Assembly: GCF_932526225.1 (NCBI RefSeq)
Contig: NC_064044.1
Span: 8,544,801-8,608,800, forward strand
From: Nematostella vectensis
Lineage: Eukaryota > Cnidaria > Anthozoa > Actiniaria > Edwardsiidae
DNA length: 64,000 bases
Reading direction: 5' to 3'
Positions within the stretch are counted from its first letter, which is position 1; each line of letters begins with the position of its first letter. Below the pieces are notes generated by a model that was not told the DNA's origin, made no database searches, and worked only from the letters and a program-made list of their open reading frames with translations. Made by a program: the position numbers and the translations under genes. This document shows positions 24,871 through 35,972 of the stretch, piece by piece.

Positions 24871-25281
24871 CTTACTCTCCGGTCGCTGGCTCCCTCCGAG
24901 CAATTAGAAAGTAGCACGTAGATTCGTGTTCTGCATTTTACATTTCAGTCCTATACTGTATCGGTTTTAAAATTTTAAGATTTGCGATGTTTTCTTTATT
25001 TATAGATGCGGTAGCTTTTATTCTCTTTGAAATGACAGCATATTATTTGGACGATAGCTATTTTCGCTATGGAAACGATTCAAATGAGCCCAGCATTGAT
25101 GGGTTGGTGTGCAAACTGCGCCAGCAAACCTGTGATATGCTCGATAGACCAAAGCGAGAAGATGTTGGCGAAGTGCTGGCCAAAAGTTTGAACTCAATCA
25201 AAATTTCGCCAGCTCCCGCCAGCACTGCCCAACACGGTGTTCAAACTGCGCCAGAATTACTGGGCCAACCTCTCGCCAGAC

Positions 25282-25715
25282 GTGCTGGCGCAGTTTGAAC
25301 GGGGCTTTAGGGATTTTATACAACATGCTGGCGCAGTTTGAACGGGGCTTTAGGGATTTTATACAACATGCTGGCGCAGTTTGCACGGGGCTTTAGGGAT
25401 TTTCTACAACATGCTGGCGCAGTTTGCACGGGACTTTAGGTATTTTCTACAACATGCTGGCGCAGTTTGCACGGGGCTTTAGGGATTTTCTACAACATGC
25501 TGGCGCAGTTTGCACTGGGCTTTAGGGATTTTCTACAACATGCTGGCGCAGTTTGCACGGGGCTTTAGGGATTTTCTACAACATGCTGGCGCAGTTTGCA
25601 CGGGGCTTTAGGGATTTTCTACAACATGCTGGCGCAGGTTGCACGGGGCTTTAGGGATTTTCTACAACATGCTGGCGCAGTTTGCACGGGGCTTTAGGGA
25701 TTTTCTACAACATGC
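25282..25715 (+). repeat. 43-bp tandem repeat, about ten copies, inside R2
   Basis: The unit contains TGCTGGCGCAGTTTGCACGG followed by GGCTTTAGGGATTTTCTACA. The first two units carry GAACGG instead of GCACGG. The CAAACTGCGCCAGCA motif also appears singly and inverted elsewhere in R2 (about 25110, 25245). Confidence 0.9.
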
Positions 25716-26049
25716 GGCATGTCAGCAGTTATTAATTTACGAAAATATCACGGTAAATTGCCGACCAATGAGTTCAAAGTATTCTATATTTGTTGGGAAA
25801 GGGCATGCGAATCTGAATTCAGCTTTTCTGTCGGTATTGAACGACGAAGCCCAACTCAGATTGTTGCCCTTTTTTAACAAATATAGAACAATTTGAACTC
25901 AGTGGTTCGACTATTTACTGGGGTTATTTGAATAAATTGAAAACTGTCAGGCATTTATTTAGTCCATTGAGGACTTTCCCGACAGTCGGGCATGTTGCCA
26001 CTGAGTTTCAAAAACTTCCACTCTGGAGGCCGTACTCGAAAACCTCTGT

Positions 26050-26505
26050 TTATGGTACCCGAATACGCTAGATACGTGTGGGTGGGAGGTGTAAAACGAA
26101 GAAAAACGTGTGGACAGGATCTTAGTTTGTGGTTTACGAGTCTTTGTGCTTTTTTCATATCCATGACAGCGCACTTATAAGAATAGCAAATAAAAATGGG
26201 CCATGGAATTTGGTTTAATAGTACAAACAATTATTGGATGAGGTTTAAGTGATATCCGGAATAATCAATGTCGTGACAATTGTAATCAGGCACAAGCAGG
26301 CAATTATACATTGATTCAGTAAAAAACACTTTCTCGAAAACAAAATTTCATTCCCGATATGCACAAAGGCCGCCATTTCTCACAATCGAATCTTCGCGCC
26401 CTAGCCCAACATGCATCGCGCGCGTAGACCACTCAAGACACTCAGATTGCGTGATCATCTAAATAAAACGCCAATCAGAATCAGCATAGTAAGTACAATG
26501 TATAA
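26050..26505. other. gene-free spacer before the B duplication
   Basis: The last 65 bases match the flank of the 6-kb R1 locus (CTCAGATTGCGTGAT). Nothing else was recognised. Confidence 0.35.
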
Positions 26506-26676
26506 TAGACTTTCTCAAAGTCCGCTGACCATCTTTTTTAGAAAATTGGCTTCTGCTGTACAACGGACTAGTCGTCCTCTCCTCGCGCCTTATTTTTTTT
26601 ACTGACTTTCGAGGAAAAAACCCACCCGCGCGCTCCTGTCAGGGAAAATCAAAGAGGGCGACTTGGGGCAAGTCTA
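26506..26676. mobile_element. 171-bp MITE (M3 family), inverted copy
   Basis: It starts TAGACTTTCTCAAAGTCC and ends GACTTGGGGCAAGTCTA. It is the reverse complement of the element in intron 1 of copies A and B, with moderate divergence. Confidence 0.7.
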
Positions 26677-26689
26677 AATGTATAATAAT

Positions 26690-27015
26690 AGTACATATAA
26701 TCAGCCCGTAGCCAGAGTTTTGAGCGGGCTGATTCGTTTTTTTCGGTTTACCCTCCTCTAGCCCTATAACATAAAGCAGCTAATACTTCAAATAATATAA
26801 CGCTAACAACTATACGATCATGTATCATAAAACAATTCAGATAATGTTTCTTTTTTAGTGCAACCCCCCACTCCGCAAACAGTGTTTTTCTTATTTTATT
26901 TGCTACCAATGTCCCCCACTCTTGCTTATAGCGCCAAGAAAAAAAGGGGGGAACATTGTATTCGGGCAGAATTAAATGTGGAGTATTTTGTTCACAGACG
27001 AGTTGAAGTGAGGGA
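26690..27015 (+). promoter_or_regulatory. duplicated 5' flank of transporter copy B
   Basis: Nearly identical to 12460-12813 before copy A, including the acceptor TTTTGTTCACAG (ending 26997). The duplication that produced A and B therefore included at least 0.35 kb of upstream DNA. Confidence 0.55.
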
Positions 27016-27477
27016 ATGGATGGCATCGACCCAGTGGCAGTTAACAACAAAGATGTCGGATCTATACTAAAGACTATGGTGCTATGGCGTGGGTCATTTG
27101 TCTGCTCGCGACGTTAGCGAATTTGCTGATTTGGGGTTGCATACTTACGTTTGGTATTCTCTTCCCTGTACTTCTGGATGAATTCGGATATGGGAAGGGT
27201 ACCACAGGTCAGTTAACAAAACCTTATTTTTGGGAGGTGCGGGGATGGCAATATTTTTTCGGAGAAAGCCTTTTTCCTTTATGGAAGCTCTATCGTCGAA
27301 ATTAATTCCCACTCTGGAACTTAGAGTAAGTTGAAAAACAGAAACGAAAAGAGGGAGGAAACGAAAATGTTTTCTCGACTTTGAAACAATTCTACTACTC
27401 GAACTTGAATGCCTAGAAACGTGTTATTAATCACCGATTTCAAAACAATTGTCGTTGATGTCTTGTAATAATATGGC

Positions 27478-27641
27478 TAGACTTGCCCCAAGACGTCCTC
27501 TTTGATTTTCTCTAAAAAGAGCGCGCAATCTAATGGGTATTTTCCTCAGCCAAGCAAACAGAAACGGGCGCGCGGAGAGGACGACTTGCACAGCAAAAGC
27601 AAATTTCTTCCAAGCCGAACAACGGACATTGAGAAAGTCTA
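27478..27641. mobile_element. M3 MITE in intron 1 of copy B
   Basis: It has the same ends and intronic position as the copy A element at 13279-13441, so it was carried along in the A/B duplication. Confidence 0.7.
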
Positions 27642-27825
27642 TATTTATGGCATTTGGAGTAATTCAACTAACAAGTTTTTCAAATCTGCTTTCTTTTTTA
27701 GCTTGGGTCGGATCCTTAGCACTTGCCCTCTCAATCGGCCTCGTAACAGAAAACTACTAGCCTGCTGTGCAACTGGTTTTGTTATGGATTTTGGCGGGAC
27801 AATCCCACTACTACATTTGGTAAGT

Positions 27826-28171
27826 AGCGTGACTTTCAAGAGAGTCACATTATACCTATATATAGAAGCGTGACATTCAAAAGAGTCATAGTATAATACC
27901 CATATAGAAAAGTGACTTTCAAGAGAGTCACAGTATACCTATATATAGAAGCGTGACTTTCAAGAGAGTCACAGTATACCTATATATAGAAGCGTGACAT
28001 TCAAAAGAGTCATAGTATAATACCCATATAGAAAAGTTACTTTCAAGAGAGTCACAGTATACCTATATACAGAAGCGTGACATTTAAGAGAGTCACAGTA
28101 GATAAGCGTGACATTCAAGAGAGTCACAGTATACCCATATAGAGAAGGGTGACATTCAAGAGAGTCACAGT
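27826..28171 (+). repeat. hairpin tandem repeat after exon 2 of copy B
   Basis: Units of GTGACTTTCAAGAGAGTCAC and AGCGTGACATTCAAAAGAGT with TATAC(C) spacers follow the exon 2 donor. They are a rearranged version of the 44-bp array in copy A. Confidence 0.8.
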
Positions 28172-29093
28172 GAAAATAGACCAAGCGTTCATTAGAAATC
28201 AAATATAAAAATACTATAACAGACTTTTTCCTTTCCTTGTAGGGTCGTTACTCACAGGACGTTGGTATTCCTTCGCACCGGTCTGCTCTCCTTTATGTCG
28301 ACTTCGGGGTCGGCTCAACAGTTGGACGTGTTCTGATTGGTCGGCTTTGTGACCTCCCCTGCGTAAGCCCGCTGTACATGTACTTTCTCTCGACGATGGT
28401 CGCTGGTGTTTCGACACTTCTCGTCCCGCAGCTCGATTCATTTGCGGGACTCATAGGGTACTTTACCGTAAATGGTTTTGCAAATGGCGGCTACGCAACA
28501 GCAGTCTTCATGATCGTCTATCAGATGACTATTCCGCGCATGCGTACTAAAGCTTTGGGGCTGTACTTCTTTGTGGTGTCTCTTGCGTTTGCGTCTGGCT
28601 CGCCGTTTGGGGGTGAGTTATCTAATAATGATAGTAATAATAATTAGATTATAAACGATGATAATAATGAGATTATAATATTTTCAATCTCCCCGCATAG
28701 TAAATTAACTACTATATTAACTATGATATTTGCGAGGATCTAGAACGTAATCATAGATGCGTCTGTACTAAACTTGTGCTGTTTGCTTATTTTATCTAGG
28801 GTTCCTTGCAGACAGTTTGGGGTCGTACATCGTAGTGTTCTACGTGTCTGGGGGCCTGGTGGTTTTTAGCTCCTTTGCCATGCTGTCAATCAAATTATTT
28901 ATTTATTATTATTTATTATTTTATTTTTTACATTCACGGTGATGACGGCCGTGGGAACTCAGCAAATTGTAACCACGCATGGCAAAACGTGTGATACTGC
29001 TGTACAGATGGAAAAAATAGACGTAAAAGAAGAAGATTCCCTGGAAAACCAGCGACAGCTGATCAAGCTAACGCTGTAACAAATGTGTTCTAG

Positions 29094-30511
29094 GATTCGA
29101 TGGATAGCCTGATTCGATTTACACATCTTCGTCTTTGTTTAATATAAATCATAATTATACTGGTCGTGTGCAATGCCTGTTGCATGTTTATTAATTTGCA
29201 AAATTAGAAATAACCTACTGCCACGCACCGAAAACTGGCGTTTGAAATCCTCTCTTTGGCTCTTTAATTCTTATTAACTATTTACGTCGGGATTTATCGA
29301 TCGTGATGAAAATCGCTCGGCGAATTCGCCATTTTGTTGTAGATGTCCCAGGATGCTATTTGGCCGCTGTTTTCCGTAGACAATTCGGGATAGATTGAAT
29401 TTTTTGTACAGTCTTGATGCCCTATTTAAAATCATCGGATATTGTTACGTAATCGACCGGAATTAAACTGGTGACAATGCGGTTTAAGAGAGAATTTATC
29501 GCGCGTTCTCGTCCTCGAATGTTTCTTTTTTTATTGTTTTACTTTTCTTTAAACGAAAAGCATTTCCTAATGAAATGTCCAGCACCGCATATACAACCGA
29601 GAGAAAAGAGCTCTATTTTTTTTAAAGGCAGACATAAACATTAATTCAATCTCTCGACTTTGAACTATTTCAAAGTTAAATATTTTATGCAATAGACAAA
29701 AACTGAAATGATTTGCCCCATGTTATAAAGCACAAGGTTAAATATTTTATGCAATAGACAAAAACTGAAATAATGTGCGCATTCGGCAAATCGCGAGATT
29801 TTTTAAGACACAAAGTACCATGTTATGAAAGACAAAAACTGAAATAAATTGGGCATTCGGTAAATCGTGATATTTTTTAAGACACAAAGTCCCATGTTAT
29901 GAAGCACAAAGTTAAATATTTTATGCAATAGCAAATAGTGCTATGTTATAAGCACAAAGTTGAATGTCGTAAACAATATACTGAAATGTTTTAAGCAAAG
30001 GGCAAAATAATGAGTGTTTTAAGACATAAAGTGCAATGTTTTGTGACACAAAGTGCGAAATCGTGAACTAAAACTGCAAGCGATAATCAAATAGTGCTTT
30101 GTCGTGACACTCAAAGTGAGTTGTCGTAACGCAAATATTCAAAGCCGTGACCGTGATATTTTGTTAACGAAAACCTTGAGTGACCCTCGTGGGCTTCCGG
30201 TCTGTCTGAGGTGTGGGGTCAACATGACCTGTTTAGCCCTGCTCAGTTCGGTAAATCAATCTTTTACAACGTTGTTTTTTTTTTCCTTTGTGTGATATCC
30301 GGGCTCGCCACAGCTGGTCTTAGAGCTCGCGTCATGCTTTATAACTTAACCTTTTGCCAACAGAATCCTTTTGCTGTCTAGCTGTAAGTCGAACAGAAAA
30401 GGCCGTCTTGTCATTCGAGGAATAAGGTAAGCAATAACGGAAAGCTTCGCGCGATATGATTCAAACTTGAACTATTGCTCACATAGCATACCTTTCGCAG
30501 GCTGTGTCAAC
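29094..30511. other. spacer between copies B and C with irregular tandem repeats
   Basis: Bases 29680-30060 hold irregular repeats of TTAAATATTTTATGCAATAG, GACAAAAACTGAAATAA and AAGACACAAAGT(A/C)CCATG. A possible exon donor (GAATAAGGTAAGCAATAACG, about 30420) could end an untranslated first exon of copy C, but this is speculative. No coding exon was recognised. Confidence 0.4.
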
Positions 30512-30735
30512 ACGTATTCGGAGGTTTTTGAAAACGAAGTTTTTTTCCTCCTTATCCAAAAGGATACGCGTTCACACTAAAGCGTATTCAAATAGTATTT
30601 GCCGTGCACACGAAAACGCTGGGTCTAAAGAAAGAAATAAGAATCGACTGCTACGCATGTCAAAATCAAAGGTAAAATCATATACTATGAGCACAGAAGA
30701 GACAAAGTTTGCTGAAAAACCTTAGAATCCTTAGG
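30512..30735. mobile_element. R1 dispersed element, partial third copy
   Basis: It starts CGTATTCGGAGGTTTTTGAA and matches the R1 interior (CGTATTTGCCGT-like, CACACGAAAACGCTGGGTCT, CTATGAGCACAGA). The right half of the element is missing. Confidence 0.55.
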
Positions 30736-30970
30736 CTTCGAGGCTGATTGGACGAACGATATTTTTTCACTGCACTTGAATGGCTTCAATAAAGGGAGAC
30801 GGCAGAATGTGTTTCATAAACCACTTTGTTATGCAACGCGTCATGTGTTTGTTTTGTAAGTGAAGATATCAGTTGCGCTGTTGGGGGTGTGGGGCTCGGA
30901 TTATGAAATGGATTATGTTTGTCAACAGGATGAGTGAGTTTCTTTTTTACAGAGAAGTTGAAGTGAGGCA

Positions 30971-33900
30971 ATGGATGGCAACGACCCAGTGGCAGTCAAC
31001 AACAAAGATGGCGGATCTATAGTAAAGACTCCGCTGGCCACTTTCAGGCAGGATGGTGCTATGGCGTGGGTCATTTGTCTGCTCGCGACGTTAGCGAATT
31101 TGCTGACTTGTGGTTGCATAATTACGTTTGGTATTCTCTTTCCTGTACTTCTGGACGAATTTGGATATGGGAAGGCTATCACAGGTCAGACAGCAAATCT
31201 GCATTACGCGGGGTGGGAGTGGGGGTGGAGAGGGGGGGGTAGAGACGAGTCGATTATGCTAGCATAATTCCTGGCATAGTCGCTCAAAACTAGCATAATT
31301 GTGAGGATTTTGCAGTATTTCATTACTGTTTTTGTTGTTGTTATTATTCGAATAACAATTATAATTATTTATTTTTTATGCGGGGTGTGGAAGGGGGAGG
31401 GGGAGGCTGAGGACGAGGGAAGGGGTGGGAAAGAGCCAGGAAAAACTTGTTCCCAGTCCCACTCTCCCACTCTGATTACGTACAAGCGCCAGCGCTGAAT
31501 AAAGTATGCGCATGCGCGTGTTCTGGCGAAAACAAACAAAATCTCAGTGTCGACTCGTTCGAGTGAAGGTACGAAAGGATGACTTCAGTCGTTATTTTGA
31601 CTAACTGTCAGCATTAAAACCATACTGTATAAATGATGATAGATTTGTTTGATAATGAGGGAGTCATAAAGAAAATTATAGCCTTAGGTTTGGTCTAGTT
31701 GTCTTAGCATTCGTCGAAATGTGACAGTTCGCCGGTAAAAATGCCGCCATTTCAAACAAAAAGGCTGGTTTAACCGCGCGGTACTGGAACTAGTCTTGCG
31801 TTTTTCAGCACTGTCCGTACAAGCAAGTGTGATGCTTCGATATATTGAAACTTTGTTTATGCGTTACAGTAAAGCTTTGTATTTGATAAAGTTTCACATT
31901 AAATTCATGTATTTTACTGGGTAGCTGTTTCGCCTATATTAAGCCATTAAGTCCATATTTTAAAGAAGAGGTTTAAAGATAAACGTAGGAACAAAACCAC
32001 CGGACAGCCTCTATCTGCTGGTGTGCGTCGGACCTTGTGGTCTGGGTCGACAGTTGATCATGAAATAAAACCTTTAAAAGAAAACGTCGATAACAACGCA
32101 GAATTGGTTTTGTAAAACGATATTTCGGCCAAATGTCTTTTTTAAACAAATTCTGCGTTATTGTCGACTTTTTCTTTTAAAGTTTTTTTAATTGTTTTTC
32201 CCATTTTTTTGTCGAGCATAATGTTGGAAAAAGTGAGCATGATTTTTAGAAACGAGCATAATTTGAGAATAATTTTGATTAAAAGCGAGCAATGCTACTA
32301 GCCTTTTATGCCAGTTTTACTAGCAAAATCGACTCGTCCGGAGGGGGGGGGGGGGGGGATAGGTGTATGGCAATAATTGTCGAAGAACACCTGTGCCGTT
32401 ATGGAAGCTCTGTCGACTCGACTTTGAAATAGTTTTAGCTTTAACTACTCAAACTTAAATAATTGGAACGTGTTATAAATCACCGACTTAGAAATAAAAT
32501 CTCGTTGTCTTGTAATATTATGGCATATGCAGTAATTAAACTTACTTCAAATTTTATCCATTTTATTTTTTTCAGCTTGGGTCGGGTCCTTAGCACTTGC
32601 CCTCTCAATCGGCCTCGGCCCAGTCTCTGCAAAGCTCATCAACAGATTCGGCGCCCGCGCAGTCACCATCTGCGCCAGCGTTGTATCAGCGGTCGGTCTC
32701 TTCGTGACGTCACAAGTTAACAGCCTCCCTTTGATGTATCTTACCTACAGCATTCCATGCGGCCTTGGTACCTGTGGCGTGTTTCTCTCCAGCTTCGATA
32801 TTATTGCCAAGTACTTCAGCAAGAGACTTTCACTTGCGACCGCGATTGCTCATTCTGGGTCAGTGGTTTCACTCTTGGTAATGAGCCCTTTAATTGAAGC
32901 CTCGCTTTCAAGTTTGGGATGGCGGTACACTTTCATGGTCTTGGGTGGAATGTCATTGGCCATTCCTATATTTGGTGCGTTTTACTTTTCTAACCACAGC
33001 AAAGATGGCAACAGTACTAGTTCCCAGGCTCCTAGAAAGGAGGGCGATGCTGGAGCCAAGGACAAACTTCCAAATAATGACGTCATACCCAGGTGCAATA
33101 ACAAGAGCTATGGGGACGGGGATTCTTGGACTGACCTTCTTCGTAACAGAAAACTACTAGCCTGCTGTGCAACTGGTTTTGTTATGGATTTTGGCGGGAC
33201 AATCCCACTACTACATTTGGTAAGTAGCGTGACTTTCAAGAGAGTCACAGTATACCTATATATAGAAGCGTGACATTCAAAAGAGTCATAGTAGATAAGC
33301 GTGACATTCAAGAGAGTCACAGTATAACCATATAGAGAAGTGTGAAATTCCTGAGAGTCACAGTGAAAATAGACCAAGCGTTTATTAGAAATCAAATATA
33401 AATATACTAAAACAGACTTTTTTCTTTCCTTGTAGGGTCGTTACTCACAGGATGTTGGTATTCCTTCGCACCGGTCTGCTCTCCTTTATGTCGGCTTCGG
33501 AGTCGGCTCAACAGTAGGACGTGTTCTGATTGGTCGGCTTTGTGACCTCCCCTGCGTGAGCCCGCTGTACATGTACTGTCTCTCGACGATGGTCGCTGGT
33601 GTCTCGACACTTCTCGTCCCACAGCTTGATTCATTTGCGGGACTCATAGGGTACTTTACCGTAAATGGTTTTGCAAATGGCGGCTACGCAACAGCAGTCT
33701 TCATGATCGTCTATCAGATTACTATTCCGAGCATGCGCATTCAAGCTTTGGGGCTATACTTCTTTGTGGTGTCTCTTGCGTTTGCGTCTGGCTCGCCGTT
33801 TGGGGGTAAGTTATCTAATAATGATAATACTAATAAAATAACTTAACACATTGACCCTTCTAACCAAGGTGATAGCAACTACTCTTTAGTCAAATAATAG

Positions 33901-35972
33901 CTCAGGTTCTTTGACAAATTTCAAATCATACAAGAAAAAAAAAACAGAATCTTCCCTATCAACAAAACGCTCAAAATACCACACAAGGGAGAGAGGTCAG
34001 CAAACACAACTCAAGACACAGATAGATACTTTTATTCTGATCCCCCAGGTCAATTTCCATGGCCTCAAAACACAATATCCACTCCTTGAAAGCTTGTGAA
34101 ACCAATTGGATGCCATTACGGATTGCAAAGCATTCTGGGAAATCCGGGGGGGGGAATTCACGAGGGGAGGGCTAGTCAACACTGGCCTCTGTCCTCACCC
34201 CAAAGTCAGCTGGTCTTTTCACCCCGAAGCCAAACAAATCAATTCCAGGTTATACAGACCCAGAATAGCAGTGTAAACAATTTTGGAATCAGTTTGGTTT
34301 CAGAAAAGACAGCATTTAGGAGAGCTGTGGTGGTTCACTGGAAAGTTAGTTTCTCATCCAGGCAAAGCCAAACAAAAAAAATCACCATTATTCACCTTTG
34401 CTTGCAAATATCCTTAAAAACAGCACTCAATTATTCTCCAATAGATGTCCTAGGACACTCTCCTAATATGCTCATAGCTGTATTTTTTATTAACAATACA
34501 CTCACCCATCAAATTGTGCTCGCATTAGCGCAACGACGAGGGATTAAAAATGGGACCTAAAAGCACTGTTGGAAAGTTAGGATACCGCTGACTTGGAAAA
34601 GTGGTGTTTTCAGTCTGTTTTTTTTTTGTTTTTTTTTTTTTTTTTGTAAATTCAGCTCAAAAATAGCCATGGGTCAATGGGTCAGGGACATTTCTTGTTA
34701 TTTGGCGATTCGGTTGTTGGGCGCGCGCGCGATCATCCGGGAACTTCACACTCTTAGGCGGGAAAATCGAATGGCGGGAAAACATTTTTACCCGCGTGCG
34801 ACATTCCTAGCTTCGCCTTCGAAAACGGCGAGAAAAACTTAATAAACAAAAATAGGCGAGCAGGATTTTTCATCTAAGGCACCTACCTAGCGACCTAAAG
34901 TGCTGATTTGAGGAAGAAAAGAGTTGTTTAAATGCATATTTCACTGTTAAAAAGTGAGAAAATTGTCGATATTTTGATAACAAAATTATTTCACAGCATT
35001 CGCATTTGTAACCAGGCTTTATCGCGATACTAAATTGCGCATGCGTAGATAATTCTATTTGCGTTTCCAACTCTATAATCTTGAGAAGAGTGGACTGATC
35101 GCGATTTTTAGGCAAAGAATATTAACGTAGTTACCGTCTACAAAACTACGTATCGATTATCCGATATTTCAAAAATTTAAAAAAATATTTAGATAAGAGT
35201 GTAAAATATAAATAAATATTATGCGGAGATTTTATTATTTGGAAGAATCGAAAACGCATATGTAACTTTGTAGGCATCCTCCTGAATAACGTAATAAACC
35301 TACATTTATCATTGCAGATACTTCAACAGCTAAGATTTTAGATTTTTTTTGTCGTGACGTCATGTGATGACGTCTTTGCCTGATGACGTCATAAAAATTT
35401 AAGGATTCATTAACAATGATGCCATGCCTAAATTTATACCATTTCACAAATATTTGGCGGATTCATAACGTCATAAAGTTTTCCTAGCAGCGGTCCTCAG
35501 AGAAATGTCCCAAATGATAATAATGAGATTAGATGATAATATTTTCCCTCTCCCCTCTCGTTTTCAATCTATTGCGGTAATGACCCCGTCATAGTTATTT
35601 AACTATTAGCCTGTATACAGTAACGGAGGTCTGAGGCTAATTAACTATGCCCCCGCCTGCGATATTTGCGAGGATCTAGAACGCAATATAAAGTCTTTAC
35701 TAAACTAGTGCTGTTTGCTTATTTACCCAGGGTTCCTTGCAGACAGTTTGGGGTCGTACATCGTAGTGTTCTACGTGTCTGGGGGCCTGGTGGTTTTTAG
35801 CTCCTTTGCCATGCTGTCAATCAAATGCCTGGAAACTCAGGAAATTGTAACCACGCATGGCGAAACGTGTAATACCGCTGTGCAAATGGAAAATATAGAC
35901 GTCAAAGAAGAACGCTCCTCTGGAATACCAGCGACTGCTGACCAAACTAACGATGTAACAACCGTGTTCTAG
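30971..35972 (+). CDS. monocarboxylate-transporter-like MFS protein, copy C (SLC16 family)
   Basis: Exons 30971-31184, 32576-33219, 33436-33805 and 35731-35972 have exactly the lengths of copy A and join in the same phases to give 489 aa. Both MCT signatures are intact, as are the acidic central loop and the charged C-terminus ending TTVF. Differences from copy A are concentrated in the central loop and a few residues, such as LLTCGCIITF in TM1 and TIPSMRIQAL near TM10. The intron 1 M3 element of A and B is missing, while a different 1.1-kb insertion (31244-32338) is present. Intron 3 is 1.9 kb and carries its own insertion. A 5'-UTR acceptor ends at 30952. The gene looks functional; the transported substrate is not predictable. 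Confidence 0.88.
31244..32338. mobile_element. 1.1-kb TIR element in intron 1 of copy C
   Basis: The ends are inverted: GACGAGTCGATTATGCTAGC at the left and GCAAAATCGACTCGTC-type sequence at the right, each bordered by a G-run. AGCATAATT motifs recur near both ends. Internally 32072-32183 forms a hairpin (CCTTTAAAAGAAAACGTCGA against its complement). No coding capacity was seen. Confidence 0.6.
33228..33365 (+). repeat. short hairpin repeat after exon 2 of copy C
   Basis: Three to four units related to the 44-bp array of copy A, beginning directly after the exon 2 donor. Confidence 0.75.
33840..35520. other. insertion-derived portion of intron 3 of copy C
   Basis: This stretch has no counterpart in copies A or B. 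An AATAAAAG-containing segment on the minus strand near 34035 and a TTGACCC/GGGTCAA pair (about 33852 and 34672) hint at an inserted element of about 0.8 kb, perhaps a solo LTR, but the evidence is weak. An apparent 154-codon frame at 34096-34560 has no family features. The last 0.2 kb matches the native intron of copy A. Confidence 0.35.

Larger units (their letters stand above)
23955..26005. mobile_element. R2 element: 2,051-bp TIR element with 10-bp target duplication
   Basis: It is flanked by the direct repeat TTTCAAAAAC (23945-23954 and 26006-26015), present once at the unoccupied site in the other R1 copy (6585-6594). The inverted ends share CAGTGGC...ATGCCCGACAGTCGG and extend about 75 bp inward through TTTTCAATTTATT. 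Long TIRs with a 9-10 bp duplication are typical of Mutator-like elements. The interior consists of tandem repeats with no transposase, so it is non-autonomous. Confidence 0.8.
23438..26049. mobile_element. R1 dispersed element, copy interrupted by R2
   Basis: Sequence on both sides of 23955-26005 matches the uninterrupted R1 copy at 6068-6632 (GGAGCGTTTTCGAAAACGG at the left, CTCTGGAGGCCGTACTCG at the right). Homology to the 6-kb locus resumes again at about 26440-26505 after a further 0.4-kb difference. Confidence 0.65.
27016..29093 (+). pseudogene. monocarboxylate-transporter-like pseudogene, copy B
   Basis: All four exon positions of the intact paralogues are recognisable (about 27016-27229, 27702-27819, 28243-28612, 28800-29093) with functional-looking splice sites. 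Exon 1 has lost about 25 bp before GGTGCTATGG, which shifts the frame from the normal ATG; an internal ATG at 27084 is in frame with TM1. Exon 2 has lost 526 bp between two TCG trinucleotides and then reads into TAG. The last exon carries a TTATTTATT-rich insertion after CTGTCAATCAAA and a second frameshift near 29035. Exon 3 alone is intact. The copy cannot encode a 12-TM transporter. Confidence 0.9.

Noticed and set aside
34096-34560. 154-codon ORF in intron 3 of transporter copy C
   Set aside because: No domain, no splice context and a composition like translated non-coding DNA. It lies in an insertion absent from the paralogues.
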